NCBI GenBank assembly: GCA_009760855.2
Contig: WPIO01000030.1
Location: 3,184,001-3,248,000, forward strand
Reading direction: 5' to 3'
DNA length: 64,000 nt
Source of the DNA: Cristatella mucedo
Taxonomy: Eukaryota > Bryozoa > Phylactolaemata > Cristatellidae
The translations under genes and the position numbers were made by a program. How positions within the stretch are numbered: position 1 is the stretch's first letter; the number at the start of each line of letters is the position of its first letter. Of this stretch, positions 42,998 to 54,838 are shown piece after piece. The notes under the pieces were generated by a model that made no database searches, was not told the origin of the DNA, and saw only the letters and a list, made by a program, of their open reading frames with translations.

Positions 42998-43498
42998 TAT
43001 CGCCTGAAGCGGCAGCTCAACAACGAGTCGGCGAGGCGCTCGCGAGAGGCCAAGCGGAAGCATGAGGAGGCCAGGATGGCCGATACGGATAGGCTCGAGA
43101 AAGAGAACCAAATGATGAACTCGGACATGGACCGCCTTCGGAGGGAGATGGGAGCCATGAGCAAGGCCCAGCGGCACCACTACGACTGCTACGGTGGTGG
43201 CGGCAGTGCAGGAGCACCTGGCGTTGCTTACTTGCATCATCCCATGAACGACAGCTTGGGTGTAGCAGGCTTCGGCTTGCATCAGCAACAGCCTCTGATG
43301 CACCAGCCTCAGCATCTGCTGCTGCACAAGTGCATGCCGCTTCAGCAGCAGCAGCCACAAATCACGCTACATCATCCCCAGTTCATCCAACAGCAGCAGT
43401 TCATGCAGCAGCAGCAACAGACCATGCTGCAGCAGCCACGGGTCATGCAGCATCAGCAGCAAGAGGTCGTGCAGCAGCAGCAGCAGCAGTTCATGTAA
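42998..43498 (+). CDS. bZIP transcription factor, DNA-binding and Q-rich C-terminal exon
   Basis: The frame reads YRLKRQLNNESARRSREAKR, a bZIP basic region with the invariant Asn and Arg (N-x3-ARRSR). After about 16 residues comes a zipper with L-x6-M-x6-L-x6-M spacing (LEKENQMMNSDMDRLRREMG). This fits PAR/NFIL3/C/EBP-like factors, which bind DNA as dimers; the subgroup is not certain. The rest is a His/Gln-rich tail with Gly-rich GGGGSAG, ending in a Q run and TAA at 43496-43498. The codon before Tyr is TAG in the same frame: a stop, or the AG of a splice acceptor. The zipper is complete, and the exon is followed by a poly(A) signal. Confidence 0.8.
   Translation, partial: YRLKRQLNNESARRSREAKRKHEEARMADTDRLEKENQMMNSDMDRLRREMGAMSKAQRHHYDCYGGGGSAGAPGVAYLHHPMNDSLGVAGFGLHQQQPLMHQPQHLLLHKCMPLQQQQPQITLHHPQFIQQQQFMQQQQQTMLQQPRVMQHQQQEVVQQQQQQFM
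43330..43495 (+). repeat. CAG/CAA-rich tract in coding sequence
   Basis: Imperfect CAG runs encode poly-Gln mixed with His, Met and Leu; the longest pure run is near 43471-43489. Confidence 0.85.
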
Positions 43499-43611
43499 CA
43501 GCAGCACCAGCTGCTTGGAGAAGTGGCCAATGCTTAGCTAGAGCTTGCTTGCAGTATCAGCTGCCACCTGATGTCGTTGGTGGTCGATGAAATCGGCGGC
43601 AGCAACTGTGC

Positions 43612-43617
43612 AATAAA
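43612..43617 (+). terminator. Poly(A) signal of the bZIP gene
   Basis: AATAAA lies 113 bp after the bZIP stop and is followed by TTTTGTTTTTG, a typical downstream T/GT-rich element. Confidence 0.7.
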
Positions 43618-43711
43618 ATACATTTTGTTTTTGCAATGAACGCTGGGCTGTCGATGCACGAACCAGAGCTCAGGCGAAGAAATGACTACTCTTTTCTGGG
43701 CCTCGCTGGCT

Positions 43712-43878
43712 TCGGGCAGGCACACTAGGTAAGGCGGTTGCTTTCACGATCTCGGTCCCGAGGTCGTGGGTTCGATTCCTGCAGTGGGCGATTCTTTATC
43801 GCCACTGCAAGCGGTGGTGATAGCCGTAAAGGCTCTACTGTCGCTATACAAAAAGAGGCTGTTTAATCAGCTAGGATT
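43712..43878 (+). mobile_element. tRNA-derived SINE, family 1 (well preserved)
   Basis: A box CACTAGGTAAGGCGG, B box GGGTTCGATTCC, body CAGTGGGCGATTC, GCCACTGCAAGCGGTGGTGA, TAGCCGTAAAGGCTC, and end CAAAAAGAGGCTGTTTAATC. It lies about 95 bp beyond the bZIP poly(A) signal. Confidence 0.88.
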
Positions 43879-44607
43879 TATTTATTTTATTTAATTAATT
43901 GGCAGGATTTTGAGAATCGCGACAAGTCATGGCAATGGCTGCAGCAGGCAGGCTGGGGCAGTGTCGCCATAGCTATAGACTAGCAGTCTGTAGCTACCGA
44001 GTTTCAAGGTCGTCTTAATTGAACAGGCCAGGGGCGCAGCATCAAAATGCTGTACTGCCCCCTCGATTCCTTGTCGATGAGCGATGCCAGAAGTCGCCCT
44101 GAACTTCTGAATCAGACGTTATGGATGCGAGCTAATAGCCTGTCCTAGGTGTAGGCCGTGGCATACGCGTGCAAACAGAGGCGTACCTCTTTTTGGGCCG
44201 GATAAAGGTACCTAACAAATCAGTATCGTGGCTCCAGAAAAGGTCGTGTGGGAGAAAATGCCTGCCGCTGAGTTTCTTCTGTATTGAAAGAAACACTTAA
44301 GCTCCTTACTTGTTCAAAAACTTGTGTATCGTGGCATGCTTCCTTTCCAGCACTTGTCCTGTGAATAGTTGGATTTGATTTTTGTAGGGCTGTATTCAAA
44401 CGTTTTCTTATTGTTTTACAGCGATTTTCTAGTCTGTCTTCTGGCTTCGTCCAGTAATGAGGTCTTAAGTGAGCCGCCAACAGAGGGAGCACGCTCTTCA
44501 ACGTCAGGTTTAACGGTAGGCATCAGGCTGAACCACTGTTAGCTTAATCGTGAATCAGTCCTTCGAATCACATTCCGCTAATATTTTTCACTATCAGCAA
44601 CTAGATA
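43879..44607. other. Intergenic, unassigned
   Basis: No gene or known repeat recognised; the minus frame 44220-44501 has no motif. Confidence 0.4.
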
Positions 44608-45072
44608 TCTATCTCCGTCTGTAACTCCACAAAGTCATAAAGACCATGTGGGGGTTAAGCAGGAGAGTTTCGTATAGCACACTCACAGCCAAAGCGGCTT
44701 TCGGTACGAATTCGGTAGCCAACAGACTTCGTCTCACGAAACAAAGAGAAAGTGGGCAGCATAGCAGAGTCAGGAGAGCAGTTGAGGTAGTGAGTAGCAT
44801 GGAAGTAGCAGCTCAGGACCGCTGAGAAGGATGAGCCATAGTCGGCAGTAGGAGAGTAGTTGTCGTTGCGTAAGTATTGTGGAAGCGAGTTCCACAGTCT
44901 AGGACCTGCAGAGCTAAAGCTTGCCTTGAGCGGTGCAATTCTTTTATCAAGCAATGCTAGAAGATCAAAGTGCCTATTAAACTGCATCACTGCGCATGCT
45001 TTTAACTTGGCATGATTCAGATTTAGCTGTAGCATGTTACTACTGGCTAATGAGTTGAGATTTTTTTCGGGG
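44608..45072 (-). mobile_element. LINE family B 3' fragment
   Basis: The minus-strand frame 44655-45077 carries HFDLLALLDKRIAPLKASF, SSAGPRLWNSLPQYLRN and the family B C-terminal segment. Adjacent AT-rich sequence (45073-45190) includes a short TA run. Confidence 0.78.
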
Positions 45073-45359
45073 ACCAAGTAATAATAATTACAAATAATTA
45101 TATTATAGATATAAATAAATAAATAAATATATATATATATATATTTAATAAAAATATAGAACGATATTAAATAAAATATAACTGATAGTAATTATGAATA
45201 CTGATTGTAGCAGTAAGAAATAGTGCTACGGTGGCTCCTTGACCAGACCCTAGTAGCACAAGCACGAAGGTGACCTGGCCTGAGGCACTGCCGCGGTCGA
45301 TGTTCTTCCTTCACTCTGCACATTTAAGCCTTAGATACCATAATCCTGAGCCAGTGCTC

Positions 45360-46420
45360 ACATGGAGCTAGTTAGTCATAGGTGCAAACTCGTCGAGCAT
45401 GTTAGCTAGTGTCGTGTTGTAGCAATCTACCAGTGATGACAGGTCGAAAGGGGAATGGAGCAGCAGAGGCAAAGCAGATATTCTCGCACGGACAGCATCG
45501 ATTTCAAGAATCCTGTAGGATCGCCATTCGCAGGTGATTTTGGATGGGGAAGATGGAACGCATTGTAGGCTGAAAGAGATCTGCATGTGGTCAAATAAGC
45601 AGAATTTGGTTATAATTGGTGATGACAAAGTGCAGTTGTACGAGGAAATGTGGTCGAGTGTGTGACCCTTGATGTGGGTAGGGCCAAGCACAGGAGCCAC
45701 AAGAGACAAAGTGTAAGTCAGTGCACGAAATTCGGTGCTAAATGCGGTCCAAGTTATTAAAATAAATGTTGAAGTCACCTATAACGAGGAAAGATTGATT
45801 TCTGGCACACAGAATTGAAATGAGATCAGATAAATCTGCGATGAAGGAGGACTTAGGCTCTGATGTGCGATAGACTACTGTCACCATGGGTAGCTTGTTG
45901 TCGGATGAAATCAAGGCAGTAGTTACAAAAGACTGCTTTGAGGGTACTGCAAATGGTTTGAAATTTAAAGTCGAGCTTGTAAAAATAGCAACCCCACCTC
46001 CAGTTTTGATTGATCTAGGGGCATGAAAAAAAGGAGAAACCCAGTGGCGATGCGTATTTAATTGTCGGGCAGTTTACCGATTTTGGCCAATTATTTCAGT
46101 CAACGGTCGGTTCAGATAAATAAGGTCGCTTATTACTAGGGGTTGATTGTACGTTGAGCGAGATTTCAAAGACACGGGTTAAGTTGGGCCTAAGGAGTGA
46201 TGACCACTAAGGTAAAGAGATTCATGGTAACGCTCGAAGGGAGAAGGCGCTGAACGATTCGAGACAATTGTAGGAATACTAAAAAAAGCAGGTACTCAGC
46301 TGGCAGCTCCCGCCAAACGAGCGGCGTCTTGGAGCTCCCGACCCCGGCCCCCGTCAGCTCCGGTGCGATCTTCTTTTGTAAATGACTCTCGGATCTTAGC
46401 AGCTGCAATGAAATTTAGGA
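45360..46420 (-). mobile_element. LINE family A endonuclease fragment
   Basis: This is the 5' half of the element on the minus strand: start-region similarity to 49120-49260, then GGGVAIFTSS-like sequence near 45980, the TFILITW-type remnant of the GDFN block, HIKGHTLDHISSYNCTLSSP, and [13 protein letters not shown]. It stops in the linker before the RT, so it is an unusual 5'-containing, 3'-lacking piece. Confidence 0.8.
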
Positions 46421-47284
46421 ATGCATTTGAATTAAGACAACGGAGCTATAATGCGTATGTAACTGATATGATAGTCACTAACATGCAGCTTATGCTGTGC
46501 TAAGCTCTGGTTGCATAATGTATAGCACTCTTCGGAGGGAGTATCAGCTCAAAATTCAAAGCGCTTCCTTAATCTTGAAAATAGACGTTCTGTCCGCGTT
46601 CTGGCTAATCGTTGGCCAGCCTTAAGCACTCGAAGCTGCTCCTCAGCCAATGACGGACTACCAAGTACTTCGCTGTCTATTTTTGGACCAATTCGTCGAG
46701 CATGAGGCTGTCGTGGAATTTATCTATCGGGCAGAGCTCTGCGGTTCCTTGCCTTCGAGAGCTAGGGGATGCGAAATGCCGTGAAAGTATCCAGCAGGTA
46801 CACTCTAAATTGTTGCCCTGTCATATGGCGAGAAATCTCTCGCTAGAGCTTTTTCGAGGCCTATATTTCTAGCACCGAGGTCTACATGCATATTTATATG
46901 TATGTTTTTTATTGTTATCGTCTTTTTTCCTTATTTTTATATTTATATTTCGTGGCCTACATTTATACATTTATAGAGGACGGATAGTCATCGGGCATTT
47001 AGTGTAGCAGTCTTCACAGCATCTGCCTCACGTGGACAGACACAGCAGACGGATCGGCTACTGACAGCGGTAGCTGACGGAGAGCTGCTCGGCTCAGTCA
47101 CCTTCGAGGTCTAATAAAGTGGCCGTTAAATACTGACTGTCGAAACGAATGAACAGTTAGTCTACTCGGGGGTCTCAGGTAACGCTGCTGCAAGCCTGCA
47201 TGAGTGGATACACTGCGGCCGGACTAAGAGAATATTAGCTCTTCCAACTGGTGGTGCTGAAGTGCAACAGACAGTCCTGATGCA
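46421..47284. other. Unassigned; possible LTR-like segment
   Basis: 46980-47200 has a GA-rich region, AATAAA at about 47112 and CTCGGGGGTCTCAGGTAAC at 47168-47186, an arrangement seen near the 3' end of some LTRs. No partner LTR, primer-binding site or gag/pol is visible, so this is weak. Confidence 0.25.
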
Positions 47285-47840
47285 CTCGGGATTTAGGTGT
47301 CCTCTTTGATAACTGCTTTAAGCTTAAAAGCTTCGTTAATAATTCTGCTTCCACAAATTTTGGATTAAGGACTGTCTACCACGGTGGATGGCTAGAAATA
47401 TTATGAGCTCCCTGGTTCTGTCTAGGTTGGATTATTGTAATTTACTTTGATTGGGCCACAGAAAAAAGTTGCCAAGCCTCTGCAGCTGGTGATGAATATG
47501 GCTGCAAAATTAGTCAACGGATGTAAGAGGTTCAGCCAAGTGTCTTTCTTCCCAAGAGTCTCATTGGCTAAATGAGCTACCATGGCTCCCGTTCAATCAT
47601 CAAACGTCCCCTGACATGAACAATTATAAAAAGAAGCTTAAAATTAACCTGTTTATCGCAGAATTCGGTGCGTCTTTGCGATTCGTGCTCATCTACCTGC
47701 TTACACTATGCCTGCTGCTTACGGATGTTACCACCAATCATTTGGTAATGCTTCTATACAGCATATGTAAAGTGCTTGGAAAGAGATTCAGTTCTCGGAG
47801 GGCACCATACAATGTATCATTGTTATTAAAAAGTTTCAAT
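47285..47840 (+). mobile_element. LINE 3' fragment
   Basis: Starts with RDLGVLFDNCFKLKSFVNNS (the NLGVxFD block, closer to family B). The final part has family A-type features: LKINLFIAEFGASLRFV, then GTAAAGTGCTTGGAAAGAG and a TTATTAAA end. Confidence 0.65.
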
Positions 47841-48018
47841 TAGGTGTTTCACCATAGTTTATTGTAACAAAACTTAATAGTTTTGTCTTTTGGTTCGCCA
47901 ACTTGTTAAGGTTTTCGTAGGACCCAACGAGGCCAGGTCTGACCTGGGCCATGGGCGACACAATGAACAATTCTAGACAGAGTTTGCTTCACTACAACAC
48001 AAAATTAAACGTATATAC

Positions 48019-48068
<50 letters not shown>

Positions 48069-48504
48069 ATATAAATGTACGCTGGTGTAAGTAGATAGAG
48101 ACGCTCACGCAGGCAAACACGTACCAGTCCATGCCTTCCACGAGACTATATGGCCTCATGAGTCCTTGCAAGTCTTTTCTTAAACATTCTTCTGTTGCCA
48201 GTCGCTTCGAAAGCCGAGTCTCGAGGCAATGCATTAGATGGGAGACGGCAAACCATTCTCAAACTCTCCAAAATTAGCGACGCTGTGGTCGGTCGCATCG
48301 CGTGTGCATCTTCGCTGAATTAGAAGTGAGCTGGGAAGCTGGGTGTGACGCGGCAATAGAAGGGGCAGCCAACTTCGATCAATCTGCTGCTACTGTGGTA
48401 AGCCTTCCATTAGTTCTATACAAACTATGCAAGCTGGCAGCTTGGCTCGCTTATGGCATAGATTGTTACGGGCTCATGGTGAAACAGTTTCCGTATGCCA
48501 CGTA
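47841..48504. other. Unassigned, with a microsatellite
   Basis: No recognised gene apart from the (GT)n tract listed separately. Confidence 0.35.
48025..48067. repeat. (GT)n microsatellite
   Basis: An uninterrupted run of about 21 GT units. Confidence 0.95.
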
Positions 48505-48510
48505 TGTCGT

Positions 48511-48626
48511 AATATATATATATATATATATATATATGCGATGTATATATATATATATATTATATATATATATAAGATATATATATATTATATATATATA
48601 TACATATAATATACATATATCGTACA
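48511..48626. repeat. (TA)n microsatellite
   Basis: Almost pure TA dinucleotides with a few interruptions (GCGATG at 48538, AAGA near 48573). Confidence 0.92.
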
Positions 48627-49119
48627 TATGCGATTCGATTGGTCGCTATCGGAGCCCGGTTGTATTCTACTTTTCAAACGGAAGTTACGGCGACTATTTG
48701 AGCCAAGTTAGGGAGTGAAAGCGTCTGTTTGCTCCACCGGAATTGAATCAGCTACGCTTGAAAACGCAGCACAAGCGAATAACTCTTTTTTTACGACATC
48801 TCCGTTGTAATGCAAGAATTTTCGTTGGACGCTCTTCCGCGGCGTTGTTAAACTTCTACATAGAGGCTGTGGTTGGCTGGCTGCTCTGCTAAAGCTTTAA
48901 TTCTACCCCATTTAGAGTGTTCCATTGTCTCGGGTCCTACATAAGGCACAAGGACTATCCGCGTTGCATTCACATCTGGAGCTCGCCGTTGAGCGAAGGA
49001 ATCTCGTAATCTCATTTCGATGCTAGTCGCCATGTCGTGCCGAAGTCGTAACGTGTCTCCCTAATGATAAAGGTTTGCTGCCTAGGCCGTATTTGAACAA
49101 AGTCCGTACAAAAAAGATT
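48627..49119. other. Unassigned, upstream of the longest LINE
   Basis: It could contain the LINE 5' UTR, but no second copy extends this far, so the true 5' end is unknown. Confidence 0.35.
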
Positions 49120-52100
49120 TCATAGCTCGGTGGCCGGAACCGCCAGCTAAGACGCCGCTCGTTGGGCAGGAACTGTGAGCTGAGTACCCGCTCGTTTGGT
49201 ATTCCTAGCATTGTCTCGAACCGCTCAGCACGCTCCACTACATGCGTCACTGTAAATCTCTCTAACTTAGTGGTCCTCAGGCCTGTTGTAAGTCCATCGG
49301 CCAGACTTAACGCTTGCCTTTGGAATCCTCGCTCAATGTACAATGAACATCTAGTAATAAGCGACCTTATTTCTGAAAATGGTATCGACTTGCTCGCCCT
49401 AAATGAAACTTGGCTGAAATCGATAAACTGCCCGACAATTAAAGACGCCACTCCATCTGGTTTCTCGTTCTTTCACACCCCTAGATCAATCAAAACTGGA
49501 GGTGGAGTTGCTATTATCGTGCGCTCGAAATTCAACTTCAAGCCATTTGTGGTACCCTCGAAGCAGTCTTTTGAATCAAGTTTCTTGGTCCCACCCGAAA
49601 ACAAGCTACCGATAGTGTCAGTAGTCAATCGCCCACCAGGTACCAAATCCTCCTTTATCTCAGATTTCTTCGATCTCATTTCGATTCTGTGTGCAAGAAA
49701 GCGACCCTTCTTCGTTATGGGTGATTTCAACGTTCACTTTGGTAACTTATCTGACGCTTTCAGCACTGAATTTTGTGCATTGACTGACTCATCGTCTCTT
49801 GTGGCTCATGTGCATGGCCCTACCCCCATCAAGGGTCACACACTCGACCAGATTTTCTCATACAAGTGCACTTTATCATCACCAATTATAACCAAATCCT
49901 GCTTATCTGACCACATGCAGATCTCACTCAATCTACGGTGTGTGCCCACATCCTCCTCTAAAATAACCTGTGAATCGCGAAACCTCAAGACCCTTGACAT
50001 CGATGCTGTCCGTGCGAGAATATCTGCTTCACCTCTGCTGCTCAGTCCTTCCTCCGATCTGTCATCATTGGCAGATAGCTACAACACAACACTAGCTGAC
50101 ACGCTCGACGAGTTTGTACCTCTGACAAAGCGCACTGTGCGTTCCCGCCCAGTCGGCCAATGGTTTACCACAGACATTAAACTAGCCAGGTCTACTAAGC
50201 GAAAGCTTGAAAAACCATGCAAAAAACCGGACTAACTGTCCATCGACAGGCATATGAAGACTACTGTAGGTCGTACCAATCGATCCTAGCAAAGGCCAAG
50301 TCTAGCTTCTATAGAAAAAATGTTGAATCACAGATGCACAATCCAAAAATGCTGATGTCGACAATAAACCATCTCCTCAAACGTTCCCAGATTAGCTCCT
50401 TGTGATGATCCAGCCGATCGCTTCTCTCGATTCTTTGTGCAGAAGATAGAAAAGATCAGGGAATCCATCCCTGCGATGACAACCTCCCCACTAGAATTCT
50501 GTTCCTTGGTTCCTGGCTGCACCTCAATGTCTGCATTTAAGCAGGTCACTAGTGATCTAGTCCTTAAGTTCGTATCTCAATCAAAGAAGACAACAAGTCC
50601 TTTGGACTCCATTCCCACTATCCTGCTCCTACGTTGCATTGATCTGCTGCTTCAAAGCATGACTAACATTATTAATATGTCATTAGCCTCAGGTCATGTC
50701 CCAGCACCTTTCAAACAAGCTGTAGTCAGGCCACTTCTCAAGAAAGCTACACTTGACCAAGAGAACTTAAGCAACTACCGCCCAGTCTCTCTTCTACCCA
50801 TCTTATCAAAGACACTGGAGCAGGTCGTGACAGACCAGCTGAACTCATATATAGAAACTTCACACTTTGCTAGTAAGTTCCAGTCTGGCTTTAGAGCTAA
50901 TCACTCCACAGAGTCAGCATTGCTTAGGGTATACAACGACCTACTTATTAATGCAGACATGGGTAGAGTGTCTCTGCATGTTTTGCTCGATCTTTCGGCA
51001 GCTTTTGATACCATCGATCACAAAGTTCTTCTAGATTGCCTCTCATGTCGCCTGGGCATCACTGGCATTGCTCTGCAATGGTTCAGGTCCTATCTCAGTG
51101 GGAGACTCGAGAGTATTAACGTTAATGGACAAAGATCATCTGAAGTACCTCTGAAATATGGAGTACCTCAGGGCTCCGTGCTAGGTCCGGTTCTTTCACG
51201 GTTTATACTCTCCCTCTAGCTGATGTGATTACCAAGCACAATCTAGGCTTTCACTTCTATGCGTATGACACTCAGTTATACATTTGCTTTGATTCCTCTC
51301 AGCCTTCGAGCACCTCAAATTCTGTCAACTTGCTGCATGCATTGATTACATCCGCACATGGATGGCAGCAAATTTTCTAAAACTAAACGATGATAAAAAC
51401 TAACTTACTAGTTATAGGCAATCCTAGTGTGATTAAGAGATTGGAAAGGCTGTCTCTCAAAATTGGCTCTGCTAGCATATCTTCTGTCGAATCAGCTCGA
51501 AATCTATGTGTCATATTCCAAAGCGACCTCTCGTTAGACGACCATATCAGCTCCACAGTCAAATCTGCCTATTTTCAGCTTCATAACATTGCTAAAATTT
51601 GGGCTTGTTTAGATAAGGATACCACGTCCAAGATGGTCCATGCATTCGTTCCATCCCGTCTCGACTTCTGCAACTCACTGCTTACTGGCCTACCAGCATG
51701 TGCGATCAGGCGATTGCAGCTGGTGCAAAACTCTGCTGCTAGGCTTGTCTGCCGTGAGCGTCACAGTTGCCAAATTACTCCACTTCTCGCCGACCTGCAC
51801 TGGATACCAGTCAAGCAACAGATTGACTTTAAGGTTTTGTCTCTCACTTTTAGGTCCCTTCATTATATGGCTCCAGCTTATCTCTCCGATATACTCCCCC
51901 ATCAGGCCAAGCATCGTACCACCAGCTTTTCGGAATCCCACAGTCTAGAAATACCCTGTACATACCTTAAATCCTTTGGAGACCGTGCATTTAGTTCGTA
52001 TGCTCCCAAAGCCTGGAACTCCCTCCCGACCTGTGTCAGAACATCCCCTGACCTGACCACATTTAAAAGGAACTTAAAGCACACCTATTCAGGACAGCAT

Positions 52101-52350
52101 TTAGTGGGTCCCTGTGATTCGTCCTTGATGTGCGTATGCGTGCTGACACTGTTCATGCTGCCACTAACCACATTTGCATGCTGACCCTGTGCATGTCACC
52201 CCTAATTATATTTTTCTTTTTGCTTGTTATGCAAGCATGATTATACTTACCATTCACTTGCATTTCCCTTTGCAGCAAACGTAAAGCGCCTAGAAAGAGA
52301 TTAAGCTCTCGGAGGGCGCTTTATCAAGTTCAGTATAATTATTATTATTA
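49120..52350 (+). mobile_element. LINE family A, longest copy (endonuclease and RT)
   Basis: The reference copy in this window. An open frame at 49162-50235 (357 residues) encodes an APE-type endonuclease: N55 in NPRS, E82 in NETW, RPP at 158-160, GDFNVH at 187-192 and SDH at 249-251. RT follows after frame changes near 50220 and 50403: 50437-51219 with [41 protein letters not shown] and [11 protein letters not shown]. 51390-52184 carries the C-terminal domain. The catalytic YADD motif is changed to YAYD (51258-51269). The 3' end is AAAGCGCCTAGAAAGAGATT, GGGCGCTTTATCAAG and a TTA repeat to 52350. Features fit the L2/CR1 group. It is not autonomous, because of at least three breaks and the lost Asp. 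Confidence 0.92.
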
Positions 52351-53039
52351 TAGCTCTGCTAACTTGGCCGGATGCTTTTCTTATTTTACGACACAATGAC
52401 CACCAGCTCATCTTTTCGCTGTCACGTGATCAATATGAAGATCGGGCAGAAATGCGGAAAGTGCTATCGCACTTATATTCATTTTTCAGTAAACTTTAGA
52501 AGTTGGCTTAAACTTAGTTTACTGAAACATGTTTGGGCCCAAAACAAGAGCTGCGTGCAACCTTGGTCTTAAACAAAACGCCGCAGGGCCGCATGATGTC
52601 TTAATATGCTTAATCCTGTTTTCTTAGCGTTAAGTGACCAGCATCCGGGTTTTTCCTAGTATGGCCACTTAACCAGCCGCGTAGCCAAGAAATTTTTTCA
52701 AAAGGACCTAGCGTGGCCTCTTCACCTGCTGGAACTACCGGATGTGTAACTGCCAATAAAGCGTCATTAAAAAAAACTGTGCGATGTCACTATCAACGTC
52801 GAAACCTCCTTCCGTGTCTCTGGCGCCCTCATCGTCTCAGCAGTCTGTAAAATTTGTCCCACATGCCAACCGGCCACTCCACTGGCTAGAGGCTTCCCTC
52901 CTCCATGCCGCAAGCCTCTGTCTCGATTAAACTAGAAGTAAGCATTTTGAAGCTGGTAACCTTTAATAAAAAATGCATCAAATACATACTTAAATATAAA
53001 AATTGTAAATGTTTGTCTTCCCCATAAATAATAGAAAAT
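52351..53039. other. Unassigned, with a poly(A)-like scar
   Basis: CCAATAAAGCG at about 52753 is followed 12-20 bp later by a run of eight A (about 52769-52776). No coding sequence recognised. Confidence 0.4.
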
Positions 53040-53206
53040 ACTAGCTGATTCAACTGCCTATTTTTATGGCGACAGAAGAGCCTTTACGGTTCTCAGCACC
53101 GAATGCAGTAGCCATAAAGAATCGCCCAAGGCAGGATTCGAACCCACGACCCCGGGACCAAGGTAATGAAAAGCAGCCGCCTTACCTAGTGTGCCGCTGC
53201 GGCTAG
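53040..53206 (-). mobile_element. tRNA-derived SINE, family 1
   Basis: The minus strand has CACTAGGTAAGGCGGCTGC, GGTCGTGGGTTCGAATCCTG and the terminal AGGCAGTTGAATCAGCTAG. Confidence 0.85.
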
Positions 53207-53654
53207 CTAGAGCAAACCCTTAAAAATACATTTTGTCCTGTGATCAGAATTAATGCAGCTATTATTCGAGTGATTTCATGCTAGTAGTCTGGTGAATATA
53301 ATTTTTTCCGCTATTAATGGCATGACGGCAGAGAAATAATTGTATAGGTCTGATAGGAATGAAAGTTGAGCACTTTGCTTCAAATAGATGCAGATGGCCG
53401 TATTTGACATTTTCTTGTGATACGAGTACCCACAGACCAATATTTAGGTATGGCAAGACGGACTTAATCTGTGATGCCTAAGATGAATTTCTTTCCACTT
53501 GCTGCGCATAATCACAAAATGACTGATGTCTTCTGAAGACACTTCTGCCAATATACGAAAATGTATATAATGTCGAGGGATAACCTCCCACTCGCCACCC
53601 TGGTTTGGCCCAGGGCTAAGGTGTTTACCTGTAATGAAAAAGATTATATTATGA

Positions 53655-53808
53655 TTTAACAGCTTCATTTGCATAGCGGCAGAAGAGCCTTCACTGCTAT
53701 CGCCACCGCTTGCAGTTGTCAGGAAAGGTTTGCCCACCTGCAGGATTCGAGCCCACGATCTCAATCGGAAAGAGCGAGCACCCTACCTCCTGGGACATCG
53801 AGGCCCTA
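53655..53808 (-). mobile_element. tRNA-derived SINE, family 1 (diverged)
   Basis: Minus strand: AGGTAGGGTGCTCGC head, GTGGGCTCGAATCCTGCAGG (B box region), CTGCAAGCGGTGGCGATAGC body. Confidence 0.78.
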
Positions 53809-53809
53809 G

Positions 53810-53893
53810 ACCGCCAAGGTCGTGGGCTCAAGCCCGGCGGCGTATTTAGAGAGCCCGGATAGAGATTAAGGTCTCTTAGGGCGCCATACCAAT
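53810..53893 (+). mobile_element. SINE family 2, 3' part
   Basis: CAAGGTCGTGGGCTCAAGCC, then CCGGATAGAGATTAAGGTCT and TTAGGGCGCCATACC; the head is missing. It abuts the family 1 SINE. Confidence 0.65.
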
Positions 53894-54229
53894 TTAGTTA
53901 CACGCTTATAATCCACTAACGATCATTTCGTCAAAATAACACCCCATCTACGTCATCCAGCTCATCTAAAATTTGTGGCTATGCTGAAATGGATATGACG
54001 ATTTCCCACTTGACCAAAACATCCCAGCAATAGCAGCCAGGTATGGCTGCACAATGATATCGAGCTTTCCGCAAATGCATGCTATATGTCGAAGCAATTT
54101 TTGACGGTCTCCACGACTCATCCGATGCGCCTAGTCACTCAAAAGAAATGATCGCGAAATGTTAATGTGGTACCTGCTGCCAGCCAGGCTTCCTTCAGCC
54201 CCGATTCAAAACAGCTGACGTCACGGATC
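53894..54229. other. Unassigned
   Basis: No gene or repeat recognised. Confidence 0.4.
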
Positions 54230-54396
54230 GGGCATTTTCGGTGCATCGGCATTTCCAGGATCAGGGAGCCTCAATTAGAAGAGGGCAGCTGCTAAAGAAT
54301 ATCCGGAAAAAGATAATGCGAGGAAGGAACATCTCAAGTACAGGATATCTCAGGGCTTTATGCTTGGTGGTCTGGTTCCTTTCATGGTTTACACTC

Positions 54397-54658
<262 letters not shown>

Positions 54659-54664
54659 AGATGC

Positions 54665-54838
54665 CATCGGCGAACTGCTATGGCACAGTAGGTAAGGCGG
54701 TTGCTCTTTAAGACTTTGGTCCCTAAGTCGAGGGTTCAAATCCTGCCGTGGGCGATCCTTTATCGCCACTGCAAGCGGCGGCGACAACCATAAAGGCTCC
54801 TTTGTTGCTATACAAAAGAGGCTGTTGAATCAGTTTGA
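54665..54838 (+). mobile_element. tRNA-derived SINE, family 1, nested in a LINE
   Basis: CACAGTAGGTAAGGCGGTTG, B box GGGTTCAAATCC, GCCACTGCAAGCGGCGGCGA and the terminal ACAAAAGAGGCTGTTGAATC. It directly follows the (TC)n tract. Confidence 0.85.

Noticed and set aside
49162..50235. 357-codon frame as a DNA-repair APE nuclease gene
   Set aside because: Motif order and the linker to RT show it is the LINE endonuclease domain, not a cellular APEX gene.
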